Source: Variovorax atrisoli 110B (lineage in GTDB: Bacteria > Pseudomonadota > Gammaproteobacteria > Burkholderiales > Burkholderiaceae_C). Taken from it: a stretch of 64,000 nucleotides of DNA. The position numbers and the translations under genes are program-made. Where the stretch lies: contig NZ_KB907452.1 of assembly GCF_000382045.1 (NCBI RefSeq), positions 64,295-128,294 on the forward strand. Direction: 5' to 3'. Below, one piece after another: positions 9,884 through 18,728 of the stretch (its first letter is position 1; the number at the start of each line of letters is the position of its first letter). The notes under the pieces are model-generated. The model was not told where the DNA came from. It ran no database searches and was given only the letters and a program-made list of their open reading frames with translations.

Positions 9884-10985
9884 GGACCTTGGATGTGGGG
9901 TGTTGGGTCATCGCCTCGAGGGCGGCCGGGGGCATCAGCGTGAGCAACTCGGGAGGCAGGCCGGCCTGCAGCGCCACGCGTTCGCCGCTGGCGGGGTGGT
10001 TGAACTGCAGCCGCCACGCATGCAGGAACATGCGCCGCAGGCCCAGCTTGTGCAGCGCGCGCTGGCGTCCGGCTTCGCCGTACTTGTCGTCGCCCGCGAT
10101 CGGATGACCGGCCGAGGCGAGATGGACGCGGATCTGGTGCGTACGGCCGGTCTTGATCGTGACCGCCAGCAGCGACATCGGAGCCGATTCACCCGGCAGC
10201 GAGAGCCTGGCCAGCACCCGCACCAGCGTGACGGCGCGCATGGCGTCCGGGTGATCCTTGGCGACCACGCGCACGCGGCGCTCGCCCGCGCCGGCCGAGC
10301 CGTCGGGCAGCAGATACCTGGCAAGAGGCGCGTCGAGCACCTTCTTGTTGGCGGGCCAGTCGCCTTCGACCAGCGCCAGATAGGTCTTGCCGGTCTCGCG
10401 CTCGCGGAACTGGTCCTGCAGCGCGACCAGCGCGCTGCGCTTCTTGGCGACCAGCAGGATGCCGGAGGTCTCGCGATCGAGCCGGTGCACCAGCTCCAGG
10501 AACTTCGCGCCGGGCCGCGCGGTGCGCAGCTGCTCGATCACGCCGAAGCTCACGCCGCTGCCGCCATGGACGGCCACGCCGGCCGGCTTGTCGACGGCCA
10601 GCACGGCATCGTCTTCCAGCAGCACCGGGAATTCGCGCGCAGGCGCGGGCGGAGTCGCGCCCTCTTCGGCGCGCTCGGAAATACGGATGGGCGGCAGCCG
10701 CAGCACGTCGCCGGCCTCGATGCGGGTCTCGGCCTGCACCCGGCCCTTGTTGATGCGCACCTCGCCCGAGCGGATGATCCGGTAGACGTGCGTCTTCGGA
10801 ACGCCTTTCAGATGGCGGAAAAGGAAGTTGTCGAGCCGCTGCCCGGCGGATTCGGCGTCGACCGTGAGGAATCTGATGGCCGAATGCGGCGCCCCGGCTT
10901 CGTCGGGGGCCTTGGAACCTGCGGGATTTCGAGCAGCCGCAGGCCCTTGCTTCGCACCTATAATGTTTTTCACCAGCGCGGTCAT
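9876..10985 (-). CDS. rluC: 23S rRNA pseudouridine synthase RluC-type
   Basis: Converts uridines of 23S rRNA (positions 955, 2504 and 2580 in E. coli RluC) to pseudouridine. 369 residues: an S4 RNA-binding domain at about 48-105 (GQRLDNFLFRHLKGVP, SGEVRINKGRV) followed by the RluA-type catalytic domain with D170 in HRLDRETSG. KTGRTHQIRVHL further on is also diagnostic. It is divergent from rne, as in many proteobacteria. The rne promoter appears to lie within its first codons (10959-10964). Confidence 0.93.
   Translation of the reverse strand: MTALVKNIIGAKQGPAAARNPAGSKAPDEAGAPHSAIRFLTVDAESAGQRLDNFLFRHLKGVPKTHVYRIIRSGEVRINKGRVQAETRIEAGDVLRLPPIRISERAEEGATPPAPAREFPVLLEDDAVLAVDKPAGVAVHGGSGVSFGVIEQLRTARPGAKFLELVHRLDRETSGILLVAKKRSALVALQDQFRERETGKTYLALVEGDWPANKKVLDAPLARYLLPDGSAGAGERRVRVVAKDHPDAMRAVTLVRVLARLSLPGESAPMSLLAVTIKTGRTHQIRVHLASAGHPIAGDDKYGEAGRQRALHKLGLRRMFLHAWRLQFNHPASGERVALQAGLPPELLTLMPPAALEAMTQHPTSKVHD
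10959..10964 (+). promoter_or_regulatory. Candidate -10 box for rne
   Basis: A perfect TATAAT on the plus strand, inside the first codons of the divergent rluC gene; the -35 is weak. Start of transcription near 10971 would give rne a leader of about 550 bases, in keeping with the long, regulated rne leader known from E. coli. Confidence 0.45.
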
Positions 10986-11519
10986 GTAAGTGCTTGATTA
11001 GACAGAAGTTTAGTCCACTGCCATCAAATACCCAGGGCGGCGCAGGTAGGTCGATGCCGCTTTGGCGCCGAGCTGCAAACCCCGCGCAATCGCGCAAAGT
11101 GGCAGACAAGGCGCCCAAGTCAAGCCGACACCCACGAAACACCGATACGGAATACCCCAGCCTGCAGCTTCCAAGCTGCCGGCGGATCGAAGCGAGTCCC
11201 TTGTTGTGTTGATGCTGCTGATTCGAATGTGCCTGCACTGGCTTGCGCCGGTGGCTTCGGCCATTCAATCGTCTGCAGCGCGCGTCATCATTGCGCAACC
11301 GGCTATCAAAAAGATAGCCAACCAACACCGAATCTGGCTCGCGCCCATCCACGCGCCCCCACCCCGGCTGTCTTCTTGAGCTAACGCTCGAGAAGCCTGT
11401 CCGCGCCTTGCGCGGCAGCATCCGGGGCCAAGCGGCAATTCCCTGGTTTCGCGGGCGTCGTCCGTGCATCGTTGGCTCGTCAAGGGCCGGTAGAACGATA
11501 CATATAAGGACAACGCATC
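10986..11519 (+). promoter_or_regulatory. Long rne leader region with tandem hairpins
   Basis: The only non-coding stretch longer than 300 bases. It holds GGCTATC-AAAAA-GATAGCC at 11301-11319. Next is a 10-bp stem (one G-U pair) with a TAAC tetraloop at 11372-11395 (arms CTTCTTGAGC and GCTCGAGAAG). Six bases later comes a 6-bp GC stem with a CTT loop at 11401-11415 (CCGCGC/GCGCGG). The ribosome site AAGGA is at 11506-11510. In E. coli RNase E limits its own synthesis by cleaving its leader, with stem-loops in that leader acting as the sensor; these hairpins are candidates for the same role. No protein-like ORF is credible here. Confidence 0.6.
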
Positions 11520-14500
11520 ATGAAGCGGATGCTGATCAATGCCACGCAGGCCGAAGAACGCCGCCTGGCCATCGTCGACGGGCAGAAACTGCTCGACTAC
11601 GAAATCGAAATCGAAGGGCGCGAACAGCGCAAGGGCAACATCTACAAGGCGGTCGTCACGCGCGTCGAGCCCTCGCTCGAAGCCTGTTTCGTCGACTACG
11701 GCGAAGACCGCCACGGCTTCCTGCCGTTCAAGGAAATCTCCAAGCAGTACTTCGCCGAAGGCGTGTCGGCCAGCCAGGCCCGCATCCAGGACGCGATCCG
11801 CGAGGGCCAGGAACTGGTCGTGCAGGTCGAGAAGGAAGAGCGCGGCAACAAGGGCGCGGCCCTCACCACCTTCATCTCGCTGGCCGGCCGCTATGTCGTG
11901 CTGATGCCGAACAACCCCCGGGGCGGCGGCGTCTCGCGTCGCATCGAGGGTGACGACCGCGCCGAGCTCAAGGAGGCGATGGACCAGCTCGAATACCCCA
12001 AGGGCATGAGCATCATCGCGCGCACCGCCGGCATCGGCCGCTCGGCGCCCGAACTCCAGTGGGACCTGAACTACCTGCTCAAGCTCTGGAGCGCCATCGA
12101 CGGCGCAGCCAAGGGCGGCAAGGGCGCCTTCCTGATCTACCAGGAATCCTCGCTCGTCATCCGCGCCATCCGTGACTATTTCAATCACGACATCGGCGAC
12201 ATCCTGATCGACACCGACGACATCTACGACCAGGCGCAGCAGTTCATGGCGCACGTCATGCCCGAGCATGCCTCGCGCGTGAAGCGCTACCGCGACGACG
12301 CGGCGCTGTTCAGCCGCTTCCAGATCGAGCACCAGATCGAGTCGGCCTACGCACGCACCGTGCAGCTGCCCTCGGGCGGCGCCATCGTCATCGACCATAC
12401 CGAGGCGCTGGTCTCGGTCGACGTGAACTCGGCGCGCGCCATCAAGGGCGGCGACATCGAGGAAACCGCCACCCGCACCAACCTCGAAGCCGCCGACGAA
12501 GTGGCCCGCCAGATGCGCCTGCGCGACCTGGGCGGCCTGATCGTCATCGACTTCATCGACATGGACGAGTCGAAGAACCGCCGCGAAGTCGAAAGCCGCC
12601 TGCGCGACGCACTGCGCCAGGACCGCGCCCGCGTGCAGTTCGGCTCGATCAGCAAGTTCGGCCTGATGGAAATGAGCCGCCAGCGCCTGAAGCCGGCGCT
12701 GAGCGAAGGCTCGTCGATCCCCTGCCCCCGCTGCGGCGGCTCGGGCCACATCCGCGACACCGAATCGAGCGCGCTGCAGATCCTGCGCATCATTCAGGAA
12801 GAGTCCATGAAGGACAACACCGCCGCCGTGCACGTGCAGGTGCCGGTGGAAGTGGCTTCGTTCCTGCTGAACGAGAAGCGCACCGAGATCGCCAAGATCG
12901 AACTGAAGCAGCGCGTGAGCGTGCTGATGGTGCCCAACAAGACGCTCGAGACGCCCAACTACAAGCTCGAACGCCTCAAGCACGACGACCCGCGCCTCGA
13001 CCACATCGAGGCCAGCTACAAGATGGCCGACGAGATCGAGGACCCGACCTCGGTCACGCGCCGCTCGCAGGAACCGACCAACAAGCAGACGCCCGTCATC
13101 AAGGGCGTGCTGCCCGACGCGCCCGCTCCGGTGGTCCCGCCCAAGCCCGAGGCGGTGCGCCCGGCCGAGGCACCGGCACCGGCCGCGCCGCCCGTGGTGA
13201 GCGCGCCCGTTCCGGCGCAGACCGGCTTCTTCGCCTGGATCAAGAACCTGTTCGGCGGCAAGCCCGAGCCGGTCGCCGCGCCCGCGCCGTCCCCGATCCC
13301 GGTCGAGGCACCGAAGCCCCGCCGCGACGGTCGCCCCGGCCGTGACGGCGAAGCTCGCGGCGGCGCGCGCGACGGCGAACAGCGCCGCGGCGGCCGCGGT
13401 GAACGCGCAGAACGCGGTGAGCGAGGCGAGAACGGCGGACGCCAGGGCGGCCGCGACGGCGAGCAGCGCCGCGGCGGTCGAGGCGGCGAGCGCCGCGAGG
13501 GCCGCAACGGCGAACAGCGCAACGAGCAACGCAACGAAGGCGCCAACAACCAGCCGCGCGAACAACGCGAGCCGCGTGAGCCCCGCGAGGCACGCGCACC
13601 GCGCGACGGCGAGCAGCGCCGCAACGGCCGCGGCGAGCGCCGCGAAGGCGAAGGCCGCGAAGGCCGCAGCAGCGTCCTGCCGGCCGATGCGCTCGAAGGC
13701 ACCAGCCTCGAGGCCCAGCAACTGGCAGGCGCCGTCGCTGGCGAAGAAGGCAACGCCGAACGCGCACCTCGCGCCCGCGGCGAACGCCGTGAACGCGGCG
13801 AGCGCGGCGAGCGCAATGAGCGAGGCGAACGTGGCGAGCGCGGCGAACGCAATGGCGACCGCGAACGCAGCGCTGCAACCGAAGCCGGTGAAGGCGAACA
13901 GCGCCAGCCGCGCAACGGCCGCGACGAGCAGCGCGGACCGCGCGGCGAACGCAATGACCGCAACGAAGGTCGCCGCGAACGCCGCAGCGATGCCGTCCAG
14001 GCCGAAGCCGACGCACGCGGCGCGGAAGCTGCCGCAGCCGACGCCGAGCAAGGCGGCGAAGCCGCCATCAACGGCAACGGCGAGCAGGCACCGCGCCGCG
14101 ACGGCGAAGAGCGCCGCGGCCGTTCGCGCGACCGCTACGGCCGCGACCGCCGCGAACGTGGTCCTCGCGAAGAAGCCGAATCCGGCGCCGCAGTGGCTGC
14201 CGAAGGCTTCTCTTCGCAAGAGCCCGAGCAGCAGCAACAGCAGCCGCTGGTGTCCGAGCGCATCGAAGTGGTCGAAGAAGCCGTTGCCGTCGCCACCGAG
14301 GTCCGCGAGGCACCGCAGCAGCAGGTTCGCGCCGAGCGCCCTGCGCCTGTGGCCGCAGTTGCAGCGGCCGAGCAGATCGTGGTTGCCGAAAGCGCCGCGA
14401 TCGCCAAGGCACCCGCAGCCGCCAATGGCCGCGCCCTGCCGAAGGTCCAGCCTTTCGAGCTGCCGCTGGCCGAACTCGCGCAGATCGCCGAGAGCTCGGG

Positions 14501-14705
14501 CCTGCAATGGGTCAACTCCGACGCAGAACGCATCGCCCAGGCACGCGCCGCCATCGAGGCCGAGCCGAAGCCGGTGCACGTGCCGCGCGAGCGGCCGCCG
14601 CTGGTCGTCCTCGACGAAGGTCCGCTGGTGCTGGTCGAAACCCGCCGCGACCTCGGTTCGATGTCGCTGCCGTTCGAGCAGCAGCAACCGCAACAGCCGC
14701 AGTAA
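11520..14705 (+). CDS. rne: Ribonuclease E
   Basis: Essential endonuclease for mRNA decay and rRNA/tRNA maturation, scaffold of the degradosome. 1061 residues. The catalytic half is intact: S1 domain at about 35-125, 5'-sensor/RNase H-like region, D301 (SVDVNSA) and D344 (VIDFIDMD) as metal ligands, and the zinc link CPRC at 402-405. From about residue 560 the protein is disordered: a proline/alanine linker, then long Arg/Glu/Gly-rich repeats (RGERxERG units, about 610-830), a short glutamine run, and a more ordered, hydrophobic C-terminal tail (residues about 975-1050, including [22 protein letters not shown]). AAGGA precedes the ATG by nine bases. Confidence 0.97.
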   Translation: MKRMLINATQAEERRLAIVDGQKLLDYEIEIEGREQRKGNIYKAVVTRVEPSLEACFVDYGEDRHGFLPFKEISKQYFAEGVSASQARIQDAIREGQELVVQVEKEERGNKGAALTTFISLAGRYVVLMPNNPRGGGVSRRIEGDDRAELKEAMDQLEYPKGMSIIARTAGIGRSAPELQWDLNYLLKLWSAIDGAAKGGKGAFLIYQESSLVIRAIRDYFNHDIGDILIDTDDIYDQAQQFMAHVMPEHASRVKRYRDDAALFSRFQIEHQIESAYARTVQLPSGGAIVIDHTEALVSVDVNSARAIKGGDIEETATRTNLEAADEVARQMRLRDLGGLIVIDFIDMDESKNRREVESRLRDALRQDRARVQFGSISKFGLMEMSRQRLKPALSEGSSIPCPRCGGSGHIRDTESSALQILRIIQEESMKDNTAAVHVQVPVEVASFLLNEKRTEIAKIELKQRVSVLMVPNKTLETPNYKLERLKHDDPRLDHIEASYKMADEIEDPTSVTRRSQEPTNKQTPVIKGVLPDAPAPVVPPKPEAVRPAEAPAPAAPPVVSAPVPAQTGFFAWIKNLFGGKPEPVAAPAPSPIPVEAPKPRRDGRPGRDGEARGGARDGEQRRGGRGERAERGERGENGGRQGGRDGEQRRGGRGGERREGRNGEQRNEQRNEGANNQPREQREPREPREARAPRDGEQRRNGRGERREGEGREGRSSVLPADALEGTSLEAQQLAGAVAGEEGNAERAPRARGERRERGERGERNERGERGERGERNGDRERSAATEAGEGEQRQPRNGRDEQRGPRGERNDRNEGRRERRSDAVQAEADARGAEAAAADAEQGGEAAINGNGEQAPRRDGEERRGRSRDRYGRDRRERGPREEAESGAAVAAEGFSSQEPEQQQQQPLVSERIEVVEEAVAVATEVREAPQQQVRAERPAPVAAVAAAEQIVVAESAAIAKAPAAANGRALPKVQPFELPLAELAQIAESSGLQWVNSDAERIAQARAAIEAEPKPVHVPRERPPLVVLDEGPLVLVETRRDLGSMSLPFEQQQPQQPQ

Positions 14706-14729
14706 AGCCTGCTGCTGAACGCAAAGAAG

Positions 14730-14754
14730 AACGGCGCCAATGGCGCCGTTTTTT
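14730..14754. terminator. Intrinsic terminator at rne/LysR convergence
   Basis: AACGGCGCC-AAT-GGCGCCGTT followed by a run of six T on the plus strand; 9-bp perfect stem with a three-base loop. It lies 25 bases after the rne stop and ends at the stop codon of the convergent LysR gene. Confidence 0.92.
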
Positions 14755-15632
14755 CATGCCTTCTGCGGCGCCTTCCCGGGCAGGGGCAGCTCGGGCATCT
14801 CCAGGATCAGCTGCCCGAAGCGGCAAGCGCATTCGGTCTTGCCGTTCTCGCCCCAGATCAGCGAGAAATCGACGCTCGGCAAGGGCGGCAGCCCATAGCG
14901 GCCGTCGACGATCTTCATGCCGGGCTCGACGTCCTCGCGCGTGAGCACTGTCACCGCCAGCCCTGCGAGCACCGCCGCACGAATGCCGTGCTGGCTCGCC
15001 GAGGTGAAGACCACGTGCCAGTCGAGCGCCATCGCATCGAGCGCCTCGCTCGCCACCTCCCGGTTCACGCAGGGCTTCGGAAAGAAAGCGAGCGGCAGCG
15101 ACGCGCCCGGCTTCGGCTCGAAGGATTCGGCCGCCGCCCACACCAGCTGCGTGCGGCGCAGGCGCGTGCCCTCCTCGCAGCCTGGCGGCGACATCACCAC
15201 CGCCAGATCGAGCTCGCCCGCGCGGATCATGGCGCGGAAGTCGAGGTGCATGCTCACGCTGACTTCCATGCGCGTGGCGGGAAAGGAGCGCGCGAACTGC
15301 GACAGCAGCGGCGGCAGCCGCTCGCCCATGAAGGTGTCGGGCGCGCCGAAGCGCACCACGCCCGAGATCGATGAAGGCTGGAAGCGCCGGGTCATGGCGT
15401 CCAGCGTCTCGAGGATCTGCTGGGCGTAGCGCAGGAAGTCCTCGCCGTCCTCGGTCACCGTGAGACGCCGCGTCGTGCGATGCAGGAGCGGCCTGCCCAC
15501 CTGTTCTTCGAGCCGGCGGATCTGATGGCTCACGGCCGATTGCGTCAGGTGCAACCGCTGGGCGGCGCGCGTGAAGCCGCCGGTTTCCTTGACGGCCAGG
15601 AAGGCGCGCAGCAGTGCAGGGTCGAAGTCCAT
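14754..15632 (-). CDS. LysR family transcriptional regulator
   Basis: 292 residues: an N-terminal winged helix-turn-helix (ALLRAFLAVKETGGFTRAAQRLHLTQSAVSHQI, about 6-38) and a periplasmic-binding-protein-like effector domain. It is divergent from a DHA2 efflux gene at 15688, the usual arrangement for a LysR protein and its target. The 55-base gap contains a perfect 18-base palindrome (15667-15684). The inducer is unknown. Confidence 0.93.
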   Translation of the reverse strand: MDFDPALLRAFLAVKETGGFTRAAQRLHLTQSAVSHQIRRLEEQVGRPLLHRTTRRLTVTEDGEDFLRYAQQILETLDAMTRRFQPSSISGVVRFGAPDTFMGERLPPLLSQFARSFPATRMEVSVSMHLDFRAMIRAGELDLAVVMSPPGCEEGTRLRRTQLVWAAAESFEPKPGASLPLAFFPKPCVNREVASEALDAMALDWHVVFTSASQHGIRAAVLAGLAVTVLTREDVEPGMKIVDGRYGLPPLPSVDFSLIWGENGKTECACRFGQLILEMPELPLPGKAPQKA

Positions 15633-15666
15633 GGCGGGGATAGATGACGAGTGTTAATGGGTCTCA

Positions 15667-15684
15667 GGAAATTAAATCATTTCC
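15667..15684. promoter_or_regulatory. Palindromic operator candidate, LysR/MFS divergent gap
   Basis: GGAAAT-TAAATC-ATTTCC: perfect 6-base arms with a 6-base AT-rich centre in an otherwise GC-rich region. It is placed between the divergent LysR and efflux genes, so it is likely to bind the regulator. Confidence 0.55.
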
Positions 15685-15687
15685 GTC

Positions 15688-17316
15688 ATGAAGGAGCCTT
15701 ACCCAGAATCGCCCGGACCTGTCGCCTTCAAGGACTTCCGAAAGCTTCCCATGCCCCTCTCCCCCACCGGCAAGAACCGCGTCGCACTGGCCGCGATCTG
15801 CCTCATCGCCCTGATGTTCGGCCTGGAGATCTCCAGCGTGCCGGTCATCCTCCCCACGCTCGAAAAGGCGCTGCACGGCGACTTCAGCGACATGCAGTGG
15901 ATCATGAACGCCTACACCATCGCCTGCACCACGGTGCTGATGGCCGCCGGCACGCTGGCCGACCGCTACGGCCGCAGGCGCATCCTCGTGGTCAGCGTGG
16001 CGCTGTTCGGTGCGACCTCGCTGGCCTGCGGCCTCGCACAGAGCGCGCCTGTGCTGATCGCCGCGCGCTTCCTGCAGGGCCTCAGCGGCGGCGCGATGCT
16101 GATCTGCCAGCTCGCGGTGCTCTCGCACCAGTTCCAGCAGGGCAAGGAGCGCAGCCGGGCCTTCGCCACCTGGGGCGTGGTCTTCGGCATGGGCCTGGGC
16201 TTCGGGCCGATCATCGGCGGCGCGATCGTGGCGCTGTCGAGCTGGGAGTGGGTGTTCCTGGTCCACGTGCCGCTCGCGGCGGTGGCGCTGGCCCTGGTGC
16301 TCGGCAGCGTGGAGGAGTCGAGCGACCCCGACGCCAAACGGCTCGACCTGCCCGGCATCGTCACGCTGTCGCTCGCGGTGCTGGGGCTGACCTGCTTCAT
16401 CACTCAGGGCCCAGGCCTGGGCTTCGCCAGCCCGCCGGCCATCGGCATCGCCGCCGCGTCGGCGGCGAGCTTCGCGCTCTTTCTCTGGGTGGAGAAGATC
16501 AACCCGCATCCGATGTTCGACTTCTCCGTCTTCAAGATCCGCGACTTCTCGGGCTCGATCATCGGCTCCATCGGCATGAACTTCAGCTTCTGGCCGTTCA
16601 TGATCTACCTGCCGATCTTCTTCCAGGGCGCCCTGGGCTACGACGCCGTCGTGGCCGGCTCCGCCCTGCTGGCCTACACGCTGCCCACGCTGGTGCTGCC
16701 GCCGCTGGCCGAGCGGCTTTCGCTGCGCTATCGCCCGGGCGTGGTGATTCCGGCGGGCCTCTTCGTCATCGGACTGGGCTTCATGGCCATGCGCTACGGC
16801 AGCAGCATGGCGCACGCGAGCTGGATGACGATGCTGCCCGGCTGCCTCATCGCGGGCATCGGGCTGGGCCTGACCAACACCCCCGTCACCAACACCACCA
16901 CCGGCTCGGTGCCGGGCGCGCGGGCGGGCATGGCCTCGGGCATGGACATGAGCGCGCGGCTGATCACGCTGGCCATCAACATCGCGCTGATGGGTTTCGT
17001 GCTGCTGGAGGGCGTTCATGCGCATCTGCGCGGAGCACTGTCGGCCTCGCTCGATGCGCCTCGGCTGCGCGCGCTGGCGGAAAGAGTTGCGGCGGGCAGC
17101 TTCACCTCGCTCGGCGAAGCCTTTCCAGCGCTCTCGCAGGCCGATCCGTCCGGCACGGCAGTGCACGCGGCACTGGTGCACGGCTTCGGGCTGGTGATGC
17201 TCTACGGCGGTATCGGCGTATGGCTGCTGGCTGGGGTCAGCTGGCTGGTCTTCGGCAGCGGCAGGAAGCCGTCGACGCGACCCGCACCGGAGTCCGGGAA
17301 GCCTGCCTGCCCCTGA
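15688..17316 (+). CDS. MFS transporter, DHA2 (EmrB/QacA-type) family
   Basis: Drug:proton antiporter family member, 542 residues from the first ATG, about fourteen hydrophobic segments. MQWIMNAYTI in the second helix and GTLADRYGRRR in the following loop (motif A) are typical of DHA2 exporters. A later ATG at 15751 (MPLSPTGKNRVALA) starts right before the first membrane helix and may be the true start: neither ATG has an ideal ribosome site, and the first lies only three bases after the palindrome. Probably controlled by the divergent LysR protein. The substrate is unknown. Confidence 0.88.
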   Translation: MKEPYPESPGPVAFKDFRKLPMPLSPTGKNRVALAAICLIALMFGLEISSVPVILPTLEKALHGDFSDMQWIMNAYTIACTTVLMAAGTLADRYGRRRILVVSVALFGATSLACGLAQSAPVLIAARFLQGLSGGAMLICQLAVLSHQFQQGKERSRAFATWGVVFGMGLGFGPIIGGAIVALSSWEWVFLVHVPLAAVALALVLGSVEESSDPDAKRLDLPGIVTLSLAVLGLTCFITQGPGLGFASPPAIGIAAASAASFALFLWVEKINPHPMFDFSVFKIRDFSGSIIGSIGMNFSFWPFMIYLPIFFQGALGYDAVVAGSALLAYTLPTLVLPPLAERLSLRYRPGVVIPAGLFVIGLGFMAMRYGSSMAHASWMTMLPGCLIAGIGLGLTNTPVTNTTTGSVPGARAGMASGMDMSARLITLAINIALMGFVLLEGVHAHLRGALSASLDAPRLRALAERVAAGSFTSLGEAFPALSQADPSGTAVHAALVHGFGLVMLYGGIGVWLLAGVSWLVFGSGRKPSTRPAPESGKPACP

Positions 17317-17339
17317 TGCGGGACGGAAAAAGGCAGGGC

Positions 17340-18623
17340 TCAGGAGTTCTCGACCTGCGCCGCGCGCTTCCAGGCGTCGGCCGCCTGCTCCGCGTCGTTG
17401 CGGTCTTCGGCGAGCTGGGCCAGGGCGAGCCAGGCGCGGCGATAGAGCTCCGTGTCCTGCAGGCCCATGCCGGCCTGCGTCAGCAGCTGCTGCGCCTTGC
17501 CCCAGAGCTGGCGCTTCATGCAGGCCATGCCCGCGAGGTACTGCAGATTGGCGTCGCGCGGGTTGCTGCGCTGCGCGCTCTCGATGCGCGCGAGCCACTC
17601 GGCGTCCACCGAATCGAGCCCCGCTTCGAGCGCGCGCGCCAGCTTGACGCGCAGCCCGTCGCCCAGCCCGCGCGGGTTGGCCACCATGCGCTCCCACGCC
17701 GGAAGCAGCCAGCCGCGTGCCAGCGCCAGATCGCCTCGCAGCGCGACCATGCGCTGGGCGGCGTGGATCGCCACCTCGGGCATCTCGCGCTCGCTGGCGT
17801 CGAGTTCGGTCCATGCGCGCAGCAGCTGCGCCGGGTCATGCGCGCCCGACAGCAGCTCGGTGGCGAGGCCGCGCACGATGCTCTGCGCGGCCGCTTCCGA
17901 GAAGGCGCGGTGCTTGGCCAGCAGGCGCGCGGTCTCGAGCGCCTCGAGCGTGCGGCGATCCTGGCGCGCGGCCTTCAGGCGCAGCCGCAGTGCGAGAGTG
18001 CGGCGCTGCGCGCCCTGCGGGAGTTCTTCGAGCCGCGCGAGTGCGGCCGCCGCGTCGCGGTCTTCGAGGGCCCAGCGCGCCGCGCGCAGCTGCACGCCTT
18101 CGCGCGTCTCGGGGCTGGCGAGCACGGTGCGGTCGGAGCTTTCGTTGAGAGCCTGCTGCAGGTGGGCGTCGCGCGCGGCCTTGTCCTGCAGCGCCTGCGC
18201 GCTTTCGGCCGCGAGCAGGTGCGAAAGCACACGGACCTGTTGCGCCTGCGGCAGGCTGGCGCCGAGCGCGGCCAGCGTCTTCTCCTGCGTGAGCGCGGCC
18301 TGCGCGGCCTTGCGTGCGCGAGAGAAGCGGCCGGAGATGAGCTGCACCATCGCATCGAGCAGGGCCGCGTGCAGCGTGCGCTCCTTCTGCTGCAGCCGCC
18401 ACTGGCGCGCCTGCTTCGGCAGCGAGAACAGCGCCGCGAGCGCACGCAATGCCGCATGCAGCAGCACGAAGACCACCAGCAGGATCACGAGCACGAGGTT
18501 CAGCGAAAGATCGACGCGCCACGGCGGCCAGAACACGGTGATCGTGCCCTGGTTGTTGCCTGCGAAGAGAGCGACTGCCGCCGCGACGGCGAAGAGGGCG
18601 AGGAGCCAGATTGCTGCGCGCAT
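17340..18623 (-). CDS. hemY: HemY, TPR-containing inner-membrane protein of the haem operon
   Basis: 427 residues. Two N-terminal membrane segments (about 1-22 and 40-64) belong to the HemY_N domain (GTITVFWPPWRVDLSLN), followed by a long helical TPR-like region that ends near residue 420. This is the proteobacterial HemY of the hemCDXY operon, not the protoporphyrinogen oxidase that bears the same name in Bacillus. It is thought to organise or stabilise haem-synthesis enzymes at the membrane. It is separated from hemX by 105 bases that contain a GC-rich palindromic element. Confidence 0.9.
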   Translation of the reverse strand: MRAAIWLLALFAVAAAVALFAGNNQGTITVFWPPWRVDLSLNLVLVILLVVFVLLHAALRALAALFSLPKQARQWRLQQKERTLHAALLDAMVQLISGRFSRARKAAQAALTQEKTLAALGASLPQAQQVRVLSHLLAAESAQALQDKAARDAHLQQALNESSDRTVLASPETREGVQLRAARWALEDRDAAAALARLEELPQGAQRRTLALRLRLKAARQDRRTLEALETARLLAKHRAFSEAAAQSIVRGLATELLSGAHDPAQLLRAWTELDASEREMPEVAIHAAQRMVALRGDLALARGWLLPAWERMVANPRGLGDGLRVKLARALEAGLDSVDAEWLARIESAQRSNPRDANLQYLAGMACMKRQLWGKAQQLLTQAGMGLQDTELYRRAWLALAQLAEDRNDAEQAADAWKRAAQVENS

Positions 18624-18728
18624 GTCAGCGACCGCCGCCGGGCCGCGCCAGGGCGGGTCGCGCCGCCCCCTCGGGGGCTGGCGAATTGCACGGAGCGAAG
18701 CGAGTGAAAAGCCGGGGGGTCATTTGTT
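18624..18728. repeat. GC-rich repeat-like spacer inside the hem operon
   Basis: The hemX-hemY gap contains GCCCCC-TC-GGGGGC at 18665-18678, a nearby GAGCGAAGCGAG stretch and a further G-run (18713-18719) that can pair with the C-run. I associate such elements with intergenic repeats of Variovorax/Acidovorax genomes, but this is from memory and unverified. It could act as a processing or stabilising site between the two genes. Confidence 0.4.

Noticed and set aside
11265..14693. An 1142-residue open frame antisense to rne
   Set aside because: Composition (Ala/Leu/Phe runs) mirrors the Arg/Glu repeats of the rne tail; no motif and no ribosome site.
15664..17814. A 716-residue open frame antisense to the DHA2 exporter and crossing into hemY
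   Set aside because: It crosses two well-supported genes, and its translation is charged low-complexity sequence without homology features.
18665..18678. GCCCCC-TC-GGGGGC as a terminator between hemX and hemY
   Set aside because: Two-base loop cannot form a normal hairpin turn and there is no T-run; more likely a repeat or processing element.
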